Under the pieces are notes generated by a model. The model made no database searches, was not told the origin of the DNA, and saw only the letters and a list, made by a program, of their open reading frames with translations. Of a stretch of 64,000 nt of DNA, positions 34,569 through 45,675 are shown in pieces. A program made the position numbers and the translations under genes. The stretch's first letter is position 1. Every line of letters starts with the position of its first letter. Source of the DNA: Dryocosmus kuriphilus (taxonomy: Eukaryota > Arthropoda > Insecta > Hymenoptera > Cynipidae); contig CM076193.1 in the NCBI GenBank assembly GCA_038277395.1, positions 76,170,307 through 76,234,306 of the forward strand. Reading direction: 5' to 3'.

Positions 34569-35122
34569 ATGGCGGAAACTCTGAACGCTCGTAGTCTAAA
34601 TCTGGCGGATTTAGCGAACTCTTTGAGATAGCAAAAAGATACGATATTGACATAATAGCACTTCAAGAAACCTGCTGGCCGTGCGAGTACCCATCGATTT
34701 CTAAGGATAACTACACTTTTCGCTATGGGGGAGCTCAAGGGCGCACAGTGGAGACCGGTTTTCCTATTAATAAACGAATTTCGCAAGCGGTTATCGATAT
34801 GCAATTCATTAACGACCGTTTATCGTATATTTTACTAAATGATAGTTTCTGCAAACAGGTGCTAATCAGTGTGTACTGTCTTACCCAGGACAAAGACGAA
34901 GATACTACAGATCTGTTTTACAAAACAATCGAACAAGTTCTCGGAGTTTGACGCAAAAATAGTACTGGGAGATTTCAACGCAAAGATTGGAAAAGAATCG
35001 ATGCATAGGCTTACAATAGGGTCAAAAAGCTTGCATGACGTCAGTAATGATAATGGAACTAGAGTAATAAACATTGCAGCTTCAAAGAACCTCGTTGTAA
35101 AAAGCACAAATTTCAAGCATAA
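34569..35122 (+). pseudogene. LINE endonuclease domain, N-terminal part
   Basis: An APE-type endonuclease nicks target DNA for target-primed reverse transcription. Visible motifs across frames: LNARSLNLA near 34580, IIALQETCWPCEY (catalytic Glu), ISVYCLTQDKD, and IVLGDFNAKIGKES (catalytic Asp and Asn). The frame changes between ALQET and the GDFN box, and premature stops occur. The sequence ends in STNFKHN at the mariner insertion and resumes beyond 36480 with HKATWNH-type sequence (frame shifted). The mariner insertion therefore split a once continuous ORF. Confidence 0.82.
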
Positions 35123-35124
35123 TA

Positions 35125-36447
35125 CGAGGTGTGATCAAAAAGTAAGCTGACTTCTTCAATTTCGCGGGATGCGTCCAGTCGATATTCGTTTTCTTTTTTT
35201 CTTATGTTGGTACACTCGTCCCAAACATATGTGCACAGTTTCAGCTATATACCATTTTTTGTTTATTTGTGAGAGGCATAAAGGTTAGAAGTGTTTTGCG
35301 TGCTCGGCGATTTTCTGCTGTCGAAGAAAATGGATCAAAGAATTTGCATACAATTTTGTGTAAAAAATGGAATTAAGTGCTCCAGAACACTTGAAATGTT
35401 GACAGTGGCATACGGTGAGTGTACTCTGAGTAAAAAAAATGTTTATAAGTAGTACAAGCTCTTTCGAGAAGGCCGAGAAGATGTTAATGACGAAGCTCGC
35501 CCTGGACGTCCCAGCACGTCAACAACTGATGAAAACGTTGAAGAAGTGAAGAAAATAGTGTTGGCGAATCGTCAAATTACCATTAGCGAAGTTGCTGATG
35601 ATGTCGGCATCTCGTTTGGCTCGTGCCAAGCAATTTTAATGAATATTTTGGACATGAGACGTGTGTCAGCGAAGTTTGTTCCAAAATTGCTCAATTTTGA
35701 CCAAAAGAACCGTCGCGTGAGCATCGCTCAGGAGCTGTTGAATGAAGTCAACAGCAACCCAGACTTGATCAAAAGGATCATAACAGGTGATGAAACATGG
35801 GTATATGGTTATGACGTCGAAATTAAGGCTCAATCGTCCCAGTGGAAGTATTCTAGATCACCAAGACCAAAAAAAGCACGTCAAGTTCGATCAAATGTCA
35901 AGCTTTTGCTTACCGTTTTCTTCGATTATCATGGCGTAGTGCATCAGGAGTTCTTACCGCAAGGTCGTACAGTTAATAAAGAGTATTACCTTGATGTTAT
36001 GCACCATTTGCGTGAAGGAATACGAAAAAAAACGTCCGGAATTGTGGAAAAACCAGTCATGGTTATTGCACCACGATAATGCGCCAGCTCACACGTCATT
36101 GCTTTTTCGTAATTTTTTGTCCAATAACAACACCATAATCATGCCTCAGCCACCGTATTCACCAGATTTGGCTCCCTGTGACTTTTTCCTGTTTCCAAAA
36201 CTGAAAAGACCCATGAAAGGACGGCGTTTTGCGACGATTGAGGAGATAAAGACCGCATCGCTGGAAGAGCTGAAGGCTATCCAAAAAGTGCTTATCAGAA
36301 ATGCTTTGAGAATTGGAAAAAGCGCTGGCACAAATGTATTATATCCGAGGAAGATTACTTTGAAGGGGACAACATCAATATTAATGAATAAATGAATATT
36401 TTTTTATTAAAATAAAAAGTCACCTTACTTTTTGATCATCACACCTA

Positions 36448-36450
<3 letters not shown>
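35125..36450 (+). mobile_element. mariner transposon inserted in the LINE endonuclease
   Basis: About 1.33 kb, the usual mariner length. The left end reads CGAGGTGTGATCAAAAAGTAAG after TA (35123-35124); the right end is the inverse with small changes (CTTACTTTTTGATCATCACACC) followed by a TA microsatellite (36451-36478). The encoded transposase is nearly complete, so the insertion is fairly young compared with the host LINE. Confidence 0.93.
35330..36395 (+). pseudogene. mariner transposase, one stop and one frameshift
   Basis: Starts at ATG 35330-35332 (MDQRICIQFCVKNG). An in-frame TAG at 35450-35452 replaces a position that is normally Trp (VYK-stop-YKLFREGRED). A helix-turn-helix region follows (ITISEVADDVGISFGSCQAIL), then ITGDETWVYGYD (first catalytic Asp). 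In an eight-A run (36025-36032) the frame shifts by one base. The new frame gives LLHHDNAPAHTS (second Asp) and PPYSPDLAPCDFFLFPKLKR (third Asp), the D,D34D triad of mariner. The frame ends at a TGA at 36393-36395. All three catalytic Asp codons survive, so only two point changes disable it. Length about 350 residues, as expected. Confidence 0.93.

Positions 36451-36478
<28 letters not shown>
36451..36478 (+). repeat. (TA)n microsatellite at the mariner junction
   Basis: Thirteen or so TA units directly at the right end of mariner, where a single TA target copy is expected. Probably an expansion of the duplicated TA. Confidence 0.85.
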
Positions 36479-36479
<1 letters not shown>

Positions 36480-36481
<2 letters not shown>

Positions 36482-38600
36482 CCACCTGGAATCACCAGAT
36501 GGTATCACTCACAATGAGATTGATCACGTTTTAATTGACAGAAGACGTCACACAAGCATGCTCGATGTAAGATTGTACAGGGGAGCCGATTTAAATTCAG
36601 ACCACGTTCTCGTGATAGTGAAACTAAGATATAGACTAGCGTTAAGTAAGAAAACTAGTCGCCCAAAGCGAACAGTCCGTTTCAATATAGAGAGGTTTAA
36701 AATACCAACAAAAACATTAAATTATCAAGTAGAGATTTCTAATAGTTTCGACGCTCTTCAAGAACAGAGAGATGATAACGAAAATTATGAGGAGGACCCG
36801 GAAACCCTGTGGTGAAATATGAAAAAGGCGATAGAGACAGCCACGAAACGTACTATAGGTTTAAAGAAAGTAACCAAAAACAAACCGTGGTTCGACAAAG
36901 AGTACAAACTATGGTTTAAAAAGCGATGAAAGGCCAAACTAATTAGTTTACCAAATAAATGCGATCAAGCACATAAAAGGTATCTCGAGATTAGTAAAAG
37001 CACAAACTAGCTTTACGGATCCAAAAAAGGGAGTGGGAAAGGAATAAAATACTAGCTATAGAAAAGCAGAATAAACAAAATAACTCGCGTGAGATGTACA
37101 GGAGAATCAATTTTACAAGGAAAGACTTTCTTCAAAGCAGAACGGAAGTAACGATGGATGAAAATGGCAATCTAGTAGTCGATGCGACAGAGAGAATAAA
37201 TTTATTGAAAAACTATTTCGATAAGCTATTGAACGTGCGCGAACCCCCGTTGAAAATAATCTCGGTGAAATCCACACTGCTGATCTATTAGTTGATGAGC
37301 CTACTGATAAAGGAATAGAAATGGCCATAAAGAAGTTGAAAAATAATAAAGCCGCGGGCATCGACGACCTACCGTCAAACTGATCAAAAATAGGGGCCAT
37401 TTTCTTCCAAGGAAAATTTGCAAATTAATACACACATTCTGGAAAACAGAACGCACACCGGAGGAACAGAAGACCTCTATTATTATACTCATTTTTTCAT
37501 AAGGCGACAAAACGAACTGTAACATTTATCCCGGAATTTCACTTATGCCTTCGTGCTATAAGATCCTGTCCAATGTAATTTTAAGTAGACTAACCCCTTT
37601 CGCTGAGGAAATCATTGGGGATTACCAGCGTGAATTCCGCCGAAACCGGTCTACGAGCGAACAAATGTTTACAATTAGACAACTGTTAGAAAAGAAATGG
37701 GAATTTAATGACGCAATACATCAGCTATTTATCAATTTCAAAAAAGCTTACGACTCTATTATCCACACACGAATGTACTGGAATCTAGAGTTCTTGGGTC
37801 CACCAAGGAAATTGTTTAGACTTATCGAAGTTTGGTTAAGCAGCAGTAGGGGTAGAATACGCGTAAACGAAAGTTTATCTGAAGAGTTTTTGAACTGCGA
37901 TGGCCTGAAACAGGGCGATGCGCTTTCGTGCACCCTTTTCAATTTTGTGTCCGGAAATATGAAATTCGAAAGAGTTAATGAGTTTAAATACCTCGGGACT
38001 ATTATAACTGGCGACAAATAACATTAAAACGGAAATCATCAGGCGGCTGCACGCTGGCAATGTGTGCTACTATGCAACAAATACGTTAATAAAATCGCGA
38101 TCGCTATCTAGAAACATAAAAGTAAAAATTTACAAAACGATAATAATTTAGGTCGTCATGTACGGCTGCGAAACGTGGACGCTCACGAAAGGAGAGGAGA
38201 ACAGATTTAGTGTATTCGAAAATAAAGTACTTAGAAAAATCTATGGCCTAAAAAGGGACGAAGAGTCTGGTGAATGGAGAAAAATGCATAATGATGAACT
38301 ACATGCTCTCTATGGGTCAGTAAATATTAATAGTAACGAAAGCGCATAAATTAAGATGAGCAGGACATGTAGCAAGAATGGGCAACAAAAGAACAGTGGC
38401 ACAAGTTTTAAGAGAGAAATAGATTAGTAAAAGACCTCTAGGCAGATCGAGAAACAGATGGGAGAAAAACGTAAGGGACGATCTAAAAGAGCTAGGACAT
38501 GATTATTTAAACTGGATGGAGGATGCACAGGATAGAGATGCGTGGCGGTTTCAGTTAGATGAGGCAATGAACTTCCGAGTTCGAACTGCTAAACTATAAT
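36480..38600 (+). pseudogene. LINE endonuclease end and reverse transcriptase with deleted YADD region
   Basis: Starts with endonuclease sequence in two frames (GITHNEIDHVLI, then LYRGADLNSDHVLVIVKLRY with the SDH motif). RT parts: VDEPTDKGIEMAIKKLKNN, MPSCYKILSNVILSRLT, FRRNRSTSEQMFTIRQL, HQLFINFKKAYDSI (catalytic Asp changed to Asn), DGLKQGDALSCTLFNF. This last part runs straight into SGNMKFERVNEFKYLGTII, so roughly 60-100 residues with the YADD box are missing. The C terminus has MYGCETWTLTKGEENRFSVF (38158-38349) and, in another frame, GRSRNRWEKNVRDDL. Compared with 24517-25810, which has the YADD, this copy is an internally deleted sister. Confidence 0.85.
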
Positions 38601-38610
38601 AATAATAATA

Positions 38611-38717
38611 GCCTTTGTATTTGTGCCTCATTCTTGTGTGTTGACTGGAAAGTCAATTTGCATTAAGGTCTAAAGTTTGATTTGTTCAGACTGGCAATAA
38701 GGCACCAATACAAAGGC
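38611..38717. mobile_element. 107-bp palindromic MITE with TA target sites
   Basis: GCCTTTGTATTTGTGCC at the left and its inverse (GGCACCAATACAAAGGC) at the right, flanked by TA on both sides (38609-38610, 38718-38719). It sits directly at the TAA-type tail of the LINE. Confidence 0.75.
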
Positions 38718-38719
38718 TA

Positions 38720-39142
38720 CAAATGATATAAATAATATTGGTCTGTAAAAATGACTGCAGTTGTGTTGAGTCCCACGGTCAGAAGACTCCCCATAGGCAC
38801 AAGGGCCTCCTTCAATAATGACCCTTCTCCCCTGCGTTCCTTCTCTGCTTCTCTAACCCCACCACGGAGGTGTAGATTTAGCTAAGTTCCGCTGATCTAG
38901 CACTCTTAGGTACTGTAATCCTACTCTTTTTCCCCTTTCCTTCTATGGTCATGACTAATTAATAATATATAGACTTGGCTAATTTTATTTCTATACATTA
39001 TTCATAGCGTATATTTAACATGGTGCATGGTAACGTTCATCACATTAGCCCCCTTTACTTCCGACTAATTAATAATATAAGACTTGGCTAATTTTATTTC
39101 TATACATTATTCATAGCCTATATTGTAACATGGTGCATGGTA
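38720..39142. repeat. Tandem duplication in gene-free DNA
   Basis: About 85 bases (TAATTAATAATATA-AGACTTGGC, then TTTTATTTCTATACATTATTC and ACATGGTGCATGGTA) occur twice, at about 38955-39030 and 39065-39142. No gene. Confidence 0.6.
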
Positions 39143-39355
39143 CACGTCACATGGCTTCCCCCTTTCCAACCCGAAGACTGACTTGAATGGTAGCGGTGAG
39201 GCAGTAAGATGATAAGTTGACTTTATGTAACTCATCAGACTCCATGGTTGGCGCAGTGGTTAGCGCATCGGGCTTTCGAGCCGGCAGCCAAGGGTTCGAT
39301 CCCCCGGGTCGGAGTCAATTTTTACTGACGCTTACTCGCTACACCTCCAACACTC
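39143..39355 (+). repeat. tRNA-like repeat, copy 1
   Basis: About 210 bases also present at 39712-39932. Positions 39238-39316 hold an A box matching the Pol III consensus (TGGCGCAGTGG), a GGGCTTTCGAGCC hairpin where the anticodon arm would be, and a B box (GGTTCGATCCC). GACTCC and GGAGTC can pair as an acceptor-like stem, but spacing to the D arm is too long for a normal tRNA. A SINE head or tRNA pseudogene is more likely than a functional tRNA. Confidence 0.6.
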
Positions 39356-39711
39356 AATAGTCACTCTTCCTCTTCCATTCCCCAATATAGCATTCCCGGC
39401 TATGTTTGGCGCCCAAAGAAAATTAACCACACAATATCCTAAATCCTCTTCCAAGATACCGGGTGGTGTTTTGTGGTTTACCACACCGGGTGAGGAAGGT
39501 TTCTATCTAATCGGTGAAAGATCCGATAGCTAGTGTTCGGTATCTAAGGAATCTGCTGTGTCGGTTTTGGGATTCCGCCGCAACGGAATCTTGGTGCCCA
39601 AGGAATCTTGGCAATCTTAGTGCCCAGCCGACAAAAAGATCCCTGCTCCTTCACTTGGAGTATTGGGGATGTCCCGAAATAGAGGGGGGGGGGGGGGGTG
39701 TAACGTGGTAC

Positions 39712-39932
39712 ACGGTACACGTTACATGGCTTCCCCCTTTCCACCCCGAAGACTGACTTGAGTAGTAGCGGTGAGGGAGTAAGGTGATAAGTTCACTGTA
39801 TTCAACTCATCACCGACTCCGTGGTTGTCGCAGTGGTTAACGCATCGGGCTTTCGAGCCGGCGGCCAAGGGTTCGATTCCCCGGGCCGGAATCAATTTTC
39901 ACTGACGCCCACTCGCTACACCTCCAACACTC
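39712..39932 (+). repeat. tRNA-like repeat, copy 2
   Basis: Copy of 39143-39355, with the same flanks (GTAGCGGTGAGGGAGTAAGG before, CACTCGCTACACCTCCAAC after). The tRNA-like part is at 39815-39893, with a perfect B box GGTTCGATTCC; the acceptor-like stem has one mismatch. A G run (about 39686-39699) precedes it. Confidence 0.6.
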
Positions 39933-39947
39933 GACAGAGAACTTAAT

Positions 39948-41240
39948 TAAGCAAGCTATTTCCCTGGTTAAAATAAAAATTTGTATTAATAACAATTATA
40001 ATGAATAAAGTTAAGAAATAAACTTCTGTCGAAATGAAAATTATATAAAAATAAATTTACATGCTTAAGTTAAAAAATAACTCTTCACTTTTTTATATAA
40101 TTCTTTTTTTATTAAGCTCGCGAGAGTTCTTCTGCCAATGTGACGTGCTCTTACTAATTAGCATTCTATAATAAACAGTTAAATTCACAATATTATAATA
40201 TATCTTACTTATTTATCCATTACTGATTAACTTGATATCAAACGCAACTATGTTTCAATTTTTTGAAGATTTAGTTTCTCTCTTTTATTATCTTATTTTC
40301 TTCCTATTCAATATTTGCTCAAATATTTGAAGACATGAGAATGTCAACTGGATAAGGACCATTTGAGGTTTGTACTGAAATAACAAATAGAAGATTATAG
40401 TTTGGGTTCCAACTTCAAATCGTTCTAATCCAGTTGTCATTCTCGAGTTTTCATTTATTTTCCCAATTATAAAAATAAAATATATGAAGCAAAAAGGTAG
40501 AAAAGTAAAAGGTAGAAATTGTGTAAAAAAAATTTCGTCTCTGTATAGTTAAACATTAAATTTTTTTATGCAAGTTCAGAGAATTTTATTGTTTAGAGAA
40601 AACGCAATTGTAGCCGAATGTTTGTAATTAATTACACATTGACTATTTCTTGGACATTAATTGGTGATGATATAATTTGGCGATGCCTATTGATTTCAAA
40701 GTATTCGCATGTGAAACTTTTTTGCTATCCATAATCAACGTACAATGAAATATATTGTGGATTTTTTTACTATCAACACTTTCTATACTATTTAAAGTCC
40801 TTTTTATGTTATGAAAAGTATTTGTCATTGATTACGGATTTTAAAGCATTCACATGTGAAACATTTTGCAATAAAATATTTTGCTTAAATATTGGGACAG
40901 TATAAAGAAAATTTTGCCAAACTGTTGATACACTGTGCTAACAGCTTCAAGAATTCAAATACCGATAAGTTTATCCAAAAAATTTAATTAAATCGGTAAA
41001 ATACGTCCGTCTAAGGTCCTTTGAAAAAAATAAAGTATTTCGTCCGGTATACACAGCCTGTCAGATTTCAATTTTGAAATGAATTGATCCATGATTCACG
41101 TTACTGATTACAAACATTGATATAGCTTTTGTCAACTGAAACTTCAGTAAGCAAGCTATTTCCCGGGCTATAATAAAAATTTGTATTAATAAGAATTATA
41201 ATGTATAAAGTTAGAAAATAAATTTCTGTCAAAATAAATG
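39948..41240 (+). repeat. Direct repeat pair, about 95 bp, 1.2 kb apart
   Basis: Positions 39948-40040 and 41149-41240 share TAAGCAAGCTATTTCCC, then AAAATTTGTATTAATAA and TTATAATG-ATAAAGTTA. The intervening DNA is AT-rich without genes. They could be short LTR-like ends, but no other LTR feature is visible. Confidence 0.5.
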
Positions 41241-43445
41241 ACATCAGTCATAAGGTGAGAGTCCTTCCTACGCCCCTCTTCCTCCACTCCTTCGAGTTAG
41301 GAAAGGAGAAGGAATCGGAATGAACTCAGTTCCCTTAGCGACCCTCCGTAGATCCTTAATGACCCCCGAGGAACTTACTGACCGCGGGACTCAACTCACC
41401 TGCACCACTAAAAATTATTAATTTATAAGAAATTATAATTTTTACGTTTTTAAAAAATCCAATAATTTGTTGCCCACCTTACTTTAAGCATTATTGCTGA
41501 AATGAAAAATCAGAAATCTTGAAGCAATATTAGAAAGAAGCTCTGAACGCCTCCCGATGCAGCATCTTTAATGAGGGTCGCTACAAAATCGCAATTTCAA
41601 AATTCCCTGATATTCCTTGACTTTTCTCTGACCAATTTTAAATTTTCCCTGAGCGTTAGAAATTTTTCTTTCAGGTATAAAACGAATCTTACACTTAGGA
41701 TATCAATAATTTGAATGCAAAGAGATATTGATTTCTACATTTTTTTTAAACGTTTTGAGTGACAACAGCACTGTGTCCTCTCAAACATCAAACAAAATTT
41801 CCGGCTGTTTATCAGTTTTGCCGATCAAAAATGATATTCTTCCAGATTAACTTATGTTTATTTATAAATATTAATGATTTAATACTAATTGTGTACACTC
41901 TTATGAAAAGGGCCCTTGTGGTTGACATTTGAAGCCCATAACAAACTCTCTAGGTGAAAAAGCGAGTAGTTGGGGCACTTTTGAAGTTGGAACTACGAAA
42001 AACCGCTTTTCGAGAAAAACGCGAATATCTCCTAAACTGGAACCAACCATAAGGGTCCTTTTCATATGGAAATCCGCAATTGCTTTATTGCCTAAATTTT
42101 GAAAAGAATTATACATTTTCTTGCAAAAAAGGATAAAAAGAATATATCTACTTTAGGGTTTCGATGAAAAATCAAACTTCAATCTATACTCTGTTTGGTG
42201 ATATTATATTCACGTCATGGAGGTGATCGGAAGTGGGTAGATTTTATATTTTGAGACAAAAAGTGACAAGCTATGACACTCCTGAAATTTAAATAAGTTT
42301 TCATCGAAAAGTTCTAGTTTCAAAAGTTCCCCGGTCTCTCGTTTTTCAATCTAGTGCGTTCGTTTTTGGCCTAAAGTGTTACTTGATATCAACAAAGTTA
42401 GCCGTTATCTTGCGGAATAACATAATTTGTTTGTAAAGCACTTACAGGATACTTGAATTATAACTTTATTATGCTAAATTTTGGTAATTGGTTATATAAA
42501 TTAAACATATATAAATAGTAAGTCAAATATCGAAAAAGGAATTTGTGGTTTTTGCATCTAAAAGAAACTTTATTATTTAAACAAACCATTAACACATGAT
42601 CTAAATTTTTAAATTGAAATTATAAAACGAGCATTCATTTTTGAACGAAGCATGAACTTTAAAACCTTTAATATAAAATAATCTTAGATTTTTTTAAAGA
42701 AATGGTTGATGATATTTACTGCAATATCAAGGTAGCCATTTTTAGAGAGGAAAAAAGTTACCGGTCATTTTCCGGTCAATATCTCATGTGAATTTCAGGC
42801 TTTCTCGGTCATTGAAAGAATAGTTTATGTCTTATGATAAACAGCAGTTAATACAATAGTTTTTCTTATTTCTTTAATCGTTTTATTAACAAATTTTTAA
42901 ACTAAATCAAATTTTATCGCATTCCTTTTCTAAAATTAAACAGGGAGAACAATAGTTTAAAGATATTTTAATATTTAACTGGATCCATTTAAAATCATGC
43001 AAGTTCTACAGTTCGAATCGCAGAATTTTTGGGTTAAGAAATATATGTATTGCTTTCAGAAATAATTAGACTAAATGTATTTCTGCCATTTGATCAAAAA
43101 AAAAAAATTATTTAGAGATACTTCAAGTATTTAAATTTTGACGCTTGTTTTAAAAATATACAAATGTTTTTCAACTTGGATGGTTTTTCAATTAAATCAG
43201 ATATTTAAATTATCTTTACAAATTCTGGTGAGGTTTGCTGTCCTCTTTCCAGGGTGACCGCAATACTTTACATCAAAATTCACTTACTTTTTATTGAGAA
43301 ACCAGTCAAATATGACTGAAATTTCAGTGAATAATCACTGACTTTCAGTGAAATTTGCCTGATTCAAATTAAGGGAGTATTTAACTAAAGAAACCCATAC
43401 TTATATATTTTGTTGACAATTTTTTGTTCAATTCTTCTTTTTAAA
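41241..43445. other. Gene-free AT-rich region with a small foldback
   Basis: No supported gene. A foldback of about 165 bp lies at 41902-42066 (ATGAAAAGGGCCCTTGTGG against its diverged inverse). The segment near 41400-41470 is an inverted relative of 33900-34030. The rest shows only AT-rich sequence. Confidence 0.5.
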
Positions 43446-43449
43446 AAAC

Positions 43450-43620
43450 AAACTCCGCAAATTCAAAATTTTTACAATGCATTTGGACAATAATTTTTTG
43501 AAGACCAAGAAAAAATTTGCCTAAACCCGAATTTGAACTGGGAACGCACTATACATGAGTGGAGCGTTTAACCAATTACGCGACCCAGACCTCAGCAGAT
43601 GCTTTCTCGTTCTTCATAGC
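43450..43620 (-). repeat. tRNA-derived SINE, copy 1
   Basis: On the minus strand: GGTCTGGGTCGCGTAATTGG, TTAAACGCTCCAC, B box AGTTCAAATTC, then a body with TTTTTTCTTGGTCTTCA and TTATTGTCC-AATG. A second copy follows 0.3 kb on. Stems are too imperfect for a tRNA gene. Confidence 0.6.
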
Positions 43621-43764
43621 CACACAATTACAGGGAAATACTCACACGCATTTCTCCACTGTCAGAACATTTTTTTAAATTAACTTTAATCAATTTTTTT
43701 CATTCTAATAATATTTGTAAGCTGTTATTTCCATATTTTAACGTCCAAGAATTTTAAAGTTTTA

Positions 43765-43925
43765 AATACAAACTCCGAAAATTCGAAATTTTTACGATTC
43801 ATTCGGACAATAATTTTCTGAAGAACGAGAAAAAATCTGCCTCAGACAAGATTTGAACCCGGAACGCCACTATACTAAAGTGGATCGTTTAGCCAATTAC
43901 ACCTCGAGGCCTCAGCAGATCCCTT
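43765..43925 (-). repeat. tRNA-derived SINE, copy 2
   Basis: On the minus strand: GAGGTGTAATTGGCTAAACG, B box GGTTCAAATCT and the same body. About 80 percent similar to copy 1 by eye. Both begin with a shared ATCTGCTGAGG-type head. Confidence 0.6.
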
Positions 43926-44198
43926 CTCGACATACATGCCGACATACATTATACATACATTCAGATAGAAAATGACAAAATTTTATTATCTTTTGACTCT
44001 CTGAGTTTCGAAATGTAAAGATTAGTTAAAAACTGGAGATTGAAAATTTGGACGATTCCATCAAGCTCTCGTGAATGAGAATGTAAAAATTTATATTCTT
44101 TCGATTGTAGGACCTGAAGTACAGAAGATGTGCCCAATTTTAAATGAACACGGTCATTTCCTTACTGAGCATGAGCCCCATTAAGTGGTTTTTCGAAG

Positions 44199-45675
44199 TG
44201 AGAGCTATGTACGTACTACGTCACCACAACAAGCTTCGCGCTGTCGCCGACCGATAGCGCCACTACTCGCTCAGCAGTATGTGCCCGTGCTAAGTTATCG
44301 ACAGTCGGTATTACCCTCAGTCGGTAAGGTAGGTTTACACCACAACAAACTTCTTGTTATCAACGATATATGGCACCAATATCCGTTGCCGAAGTCTGTA
44401 TTAATCCACAGTCAGTAGGGAGTGGTATAGCTATGTACGTTCTACGTCACCACAATAAGCTTCGCGCTGTCGCCGGCAGATGGAGCCCATACTCCCTCAC
44501 TGGTACGTGCCTGTGGTAAGTTATCGACAGTCGGTATTACCCTCAGTCGATAAGGTAAGGTGCCACCACAACAAACTTCTTTTTATCGCCGATAGATGGC
44601 GCCAATGTCCGTTGCCAAAGTATTAATGCACATTCGGTAAGTTAGGGTTCTGAGGCTGGACTGGTAAATGCTAACAAACTTATTGTTATCGCCGATAGAT
44701 GGCGCCAATGTCCGTTGCCGAAGTCTGTATTAATCCACGGTCGGTAAGGTAGAGATTGAGAGAATATTCTTTCATCGCGGTAAATTAATACTAGCTTTTT
44801 AGTTTATTGATATAGTTAGTAAAACGAAACAGATCAATTTGTTCCTGTAAATTCTTGGAAATATTTTTGTATACTAAAATATAAGAGCATAAATTCAATG
44901 GGCGATGACGTCAACAGGCAGGTTCAAACACGTTTTCTATATGTATGAATCACTCATCTCCATTTATTTCTTGAATATTTTAGACTGGCACGCGCTAACA
45001 TACGCGATGACGTCATCATGCAGGTTTGAACGTTGATATTGAAGAAAAAAGATTGTGCTGGGTTGTGTTCAAGAAATGCAATCACTTTCCCCTCTTGTAA
45101 AATTCCGTACGACTAACAGTTCCTGAATGAAAACTCAAAATCCAAACTCAAAAATCGACGAGTTTCAACACGCATTTCAAAGTCCCTCGATACTCGGAGT
45201 GTGAAATGTGTAAGGCAGAATGCTTTCTTCATTATTGTCATGGTTATATTATTATAAGTCTTAGATCTCTTAGATTTTAATAATAAGCAAAGTGAGTTCG
45301 GGTAAAAGATATGAAAATGGGTAGTACTTATAATGTTTAAAAAACCACATTAAATTTAACTTATTAAAAGAACTATATATTATAGAGTAATAGAAAGACA
45401 TTGCATACTTAGTACCATACTGGGACTATTTTATCAGTTTTTATAAATTAGCGAGATGAAATTTACAATCACGTATATTAAATGTGTTAAATCTACTGTT
45501 GGAAATAATAATCCAGCTTTTAAGCTATTAAAGAATCATCTAATAAAAATATTATTTAATAACGCTACCCTCTCTTATTTCATTAACGATTGAAATTATT
45601 TGAAGACATTATCTTTGTTTAAAGTGACCGCAATCAATCTACCAAATAAATCAGCTACATAAATTTTATAATCCA
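44199..45675 (+). repeat. Left TIR with tandem-expanded outer part
   Basis: The outer 0.5 kb carries two to three copies of a ~230-bp unit starting AGCTATGTACGTACTACGTC (44199, 44428 and a partial near 44660). Each has TATCGCCGATAGATGGCGCC or a variant and GTTGCCGAAGTCTGTATTAA. The inner 1 kb matches the right TIR; it lacks about 250 bases that the right TIR has (around 48535-48800). Confidence 0.8.
44906..45015. promoter_or_regulatory. CRE-like TGACGTCA palindromes in the left TIR
   Basis: TGACGTCA at 44906-44913 and 45008-45015, each near an AGGTT-GAACG motif. The right TIR has one at 48846-48853 and a variant (TGATGTCA) at 48652-48659. The sequence is the canonical CREB/ATF and AP-1-family site; its role here is an inference. 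Confidence 0.55.

Larger units (their letters stand above)
34060..38608 (+). mobile_element. RTE-like LINE, interrupted by mariner and internally deleted
   Basis: Order: probable 5' UTR (34060-34560), endonuclease (34569-35122), mariner insertion (35125-36450), rest of endonuclease, reverse transcriptase and C terminus (36480-38600), short TAA-type tail (38597-38608). GCGTCCTCAGGTTGCGGATA at about 34086 also occurs, reversed, near 62510 at the 5' end of another LINE. The YADD-containing middle of the RT is deleted. Inner stops and frameshifts make it a pseudogene. Confidence 0.85.

Noticed and set aside
39238..39316. Functional tRNA gene
   Set aside because: A and B boxes are good, but the distance from the acceptor-like stem to the D arm and the weak T stem do not fit a cloverleaf; it is duplicated with flanking DNA.
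43527..43610. Functional tRNA gene on the minus strand
   Set aside because: Stems are imperfect, and the segment is part of a repeated 165-bp unit.
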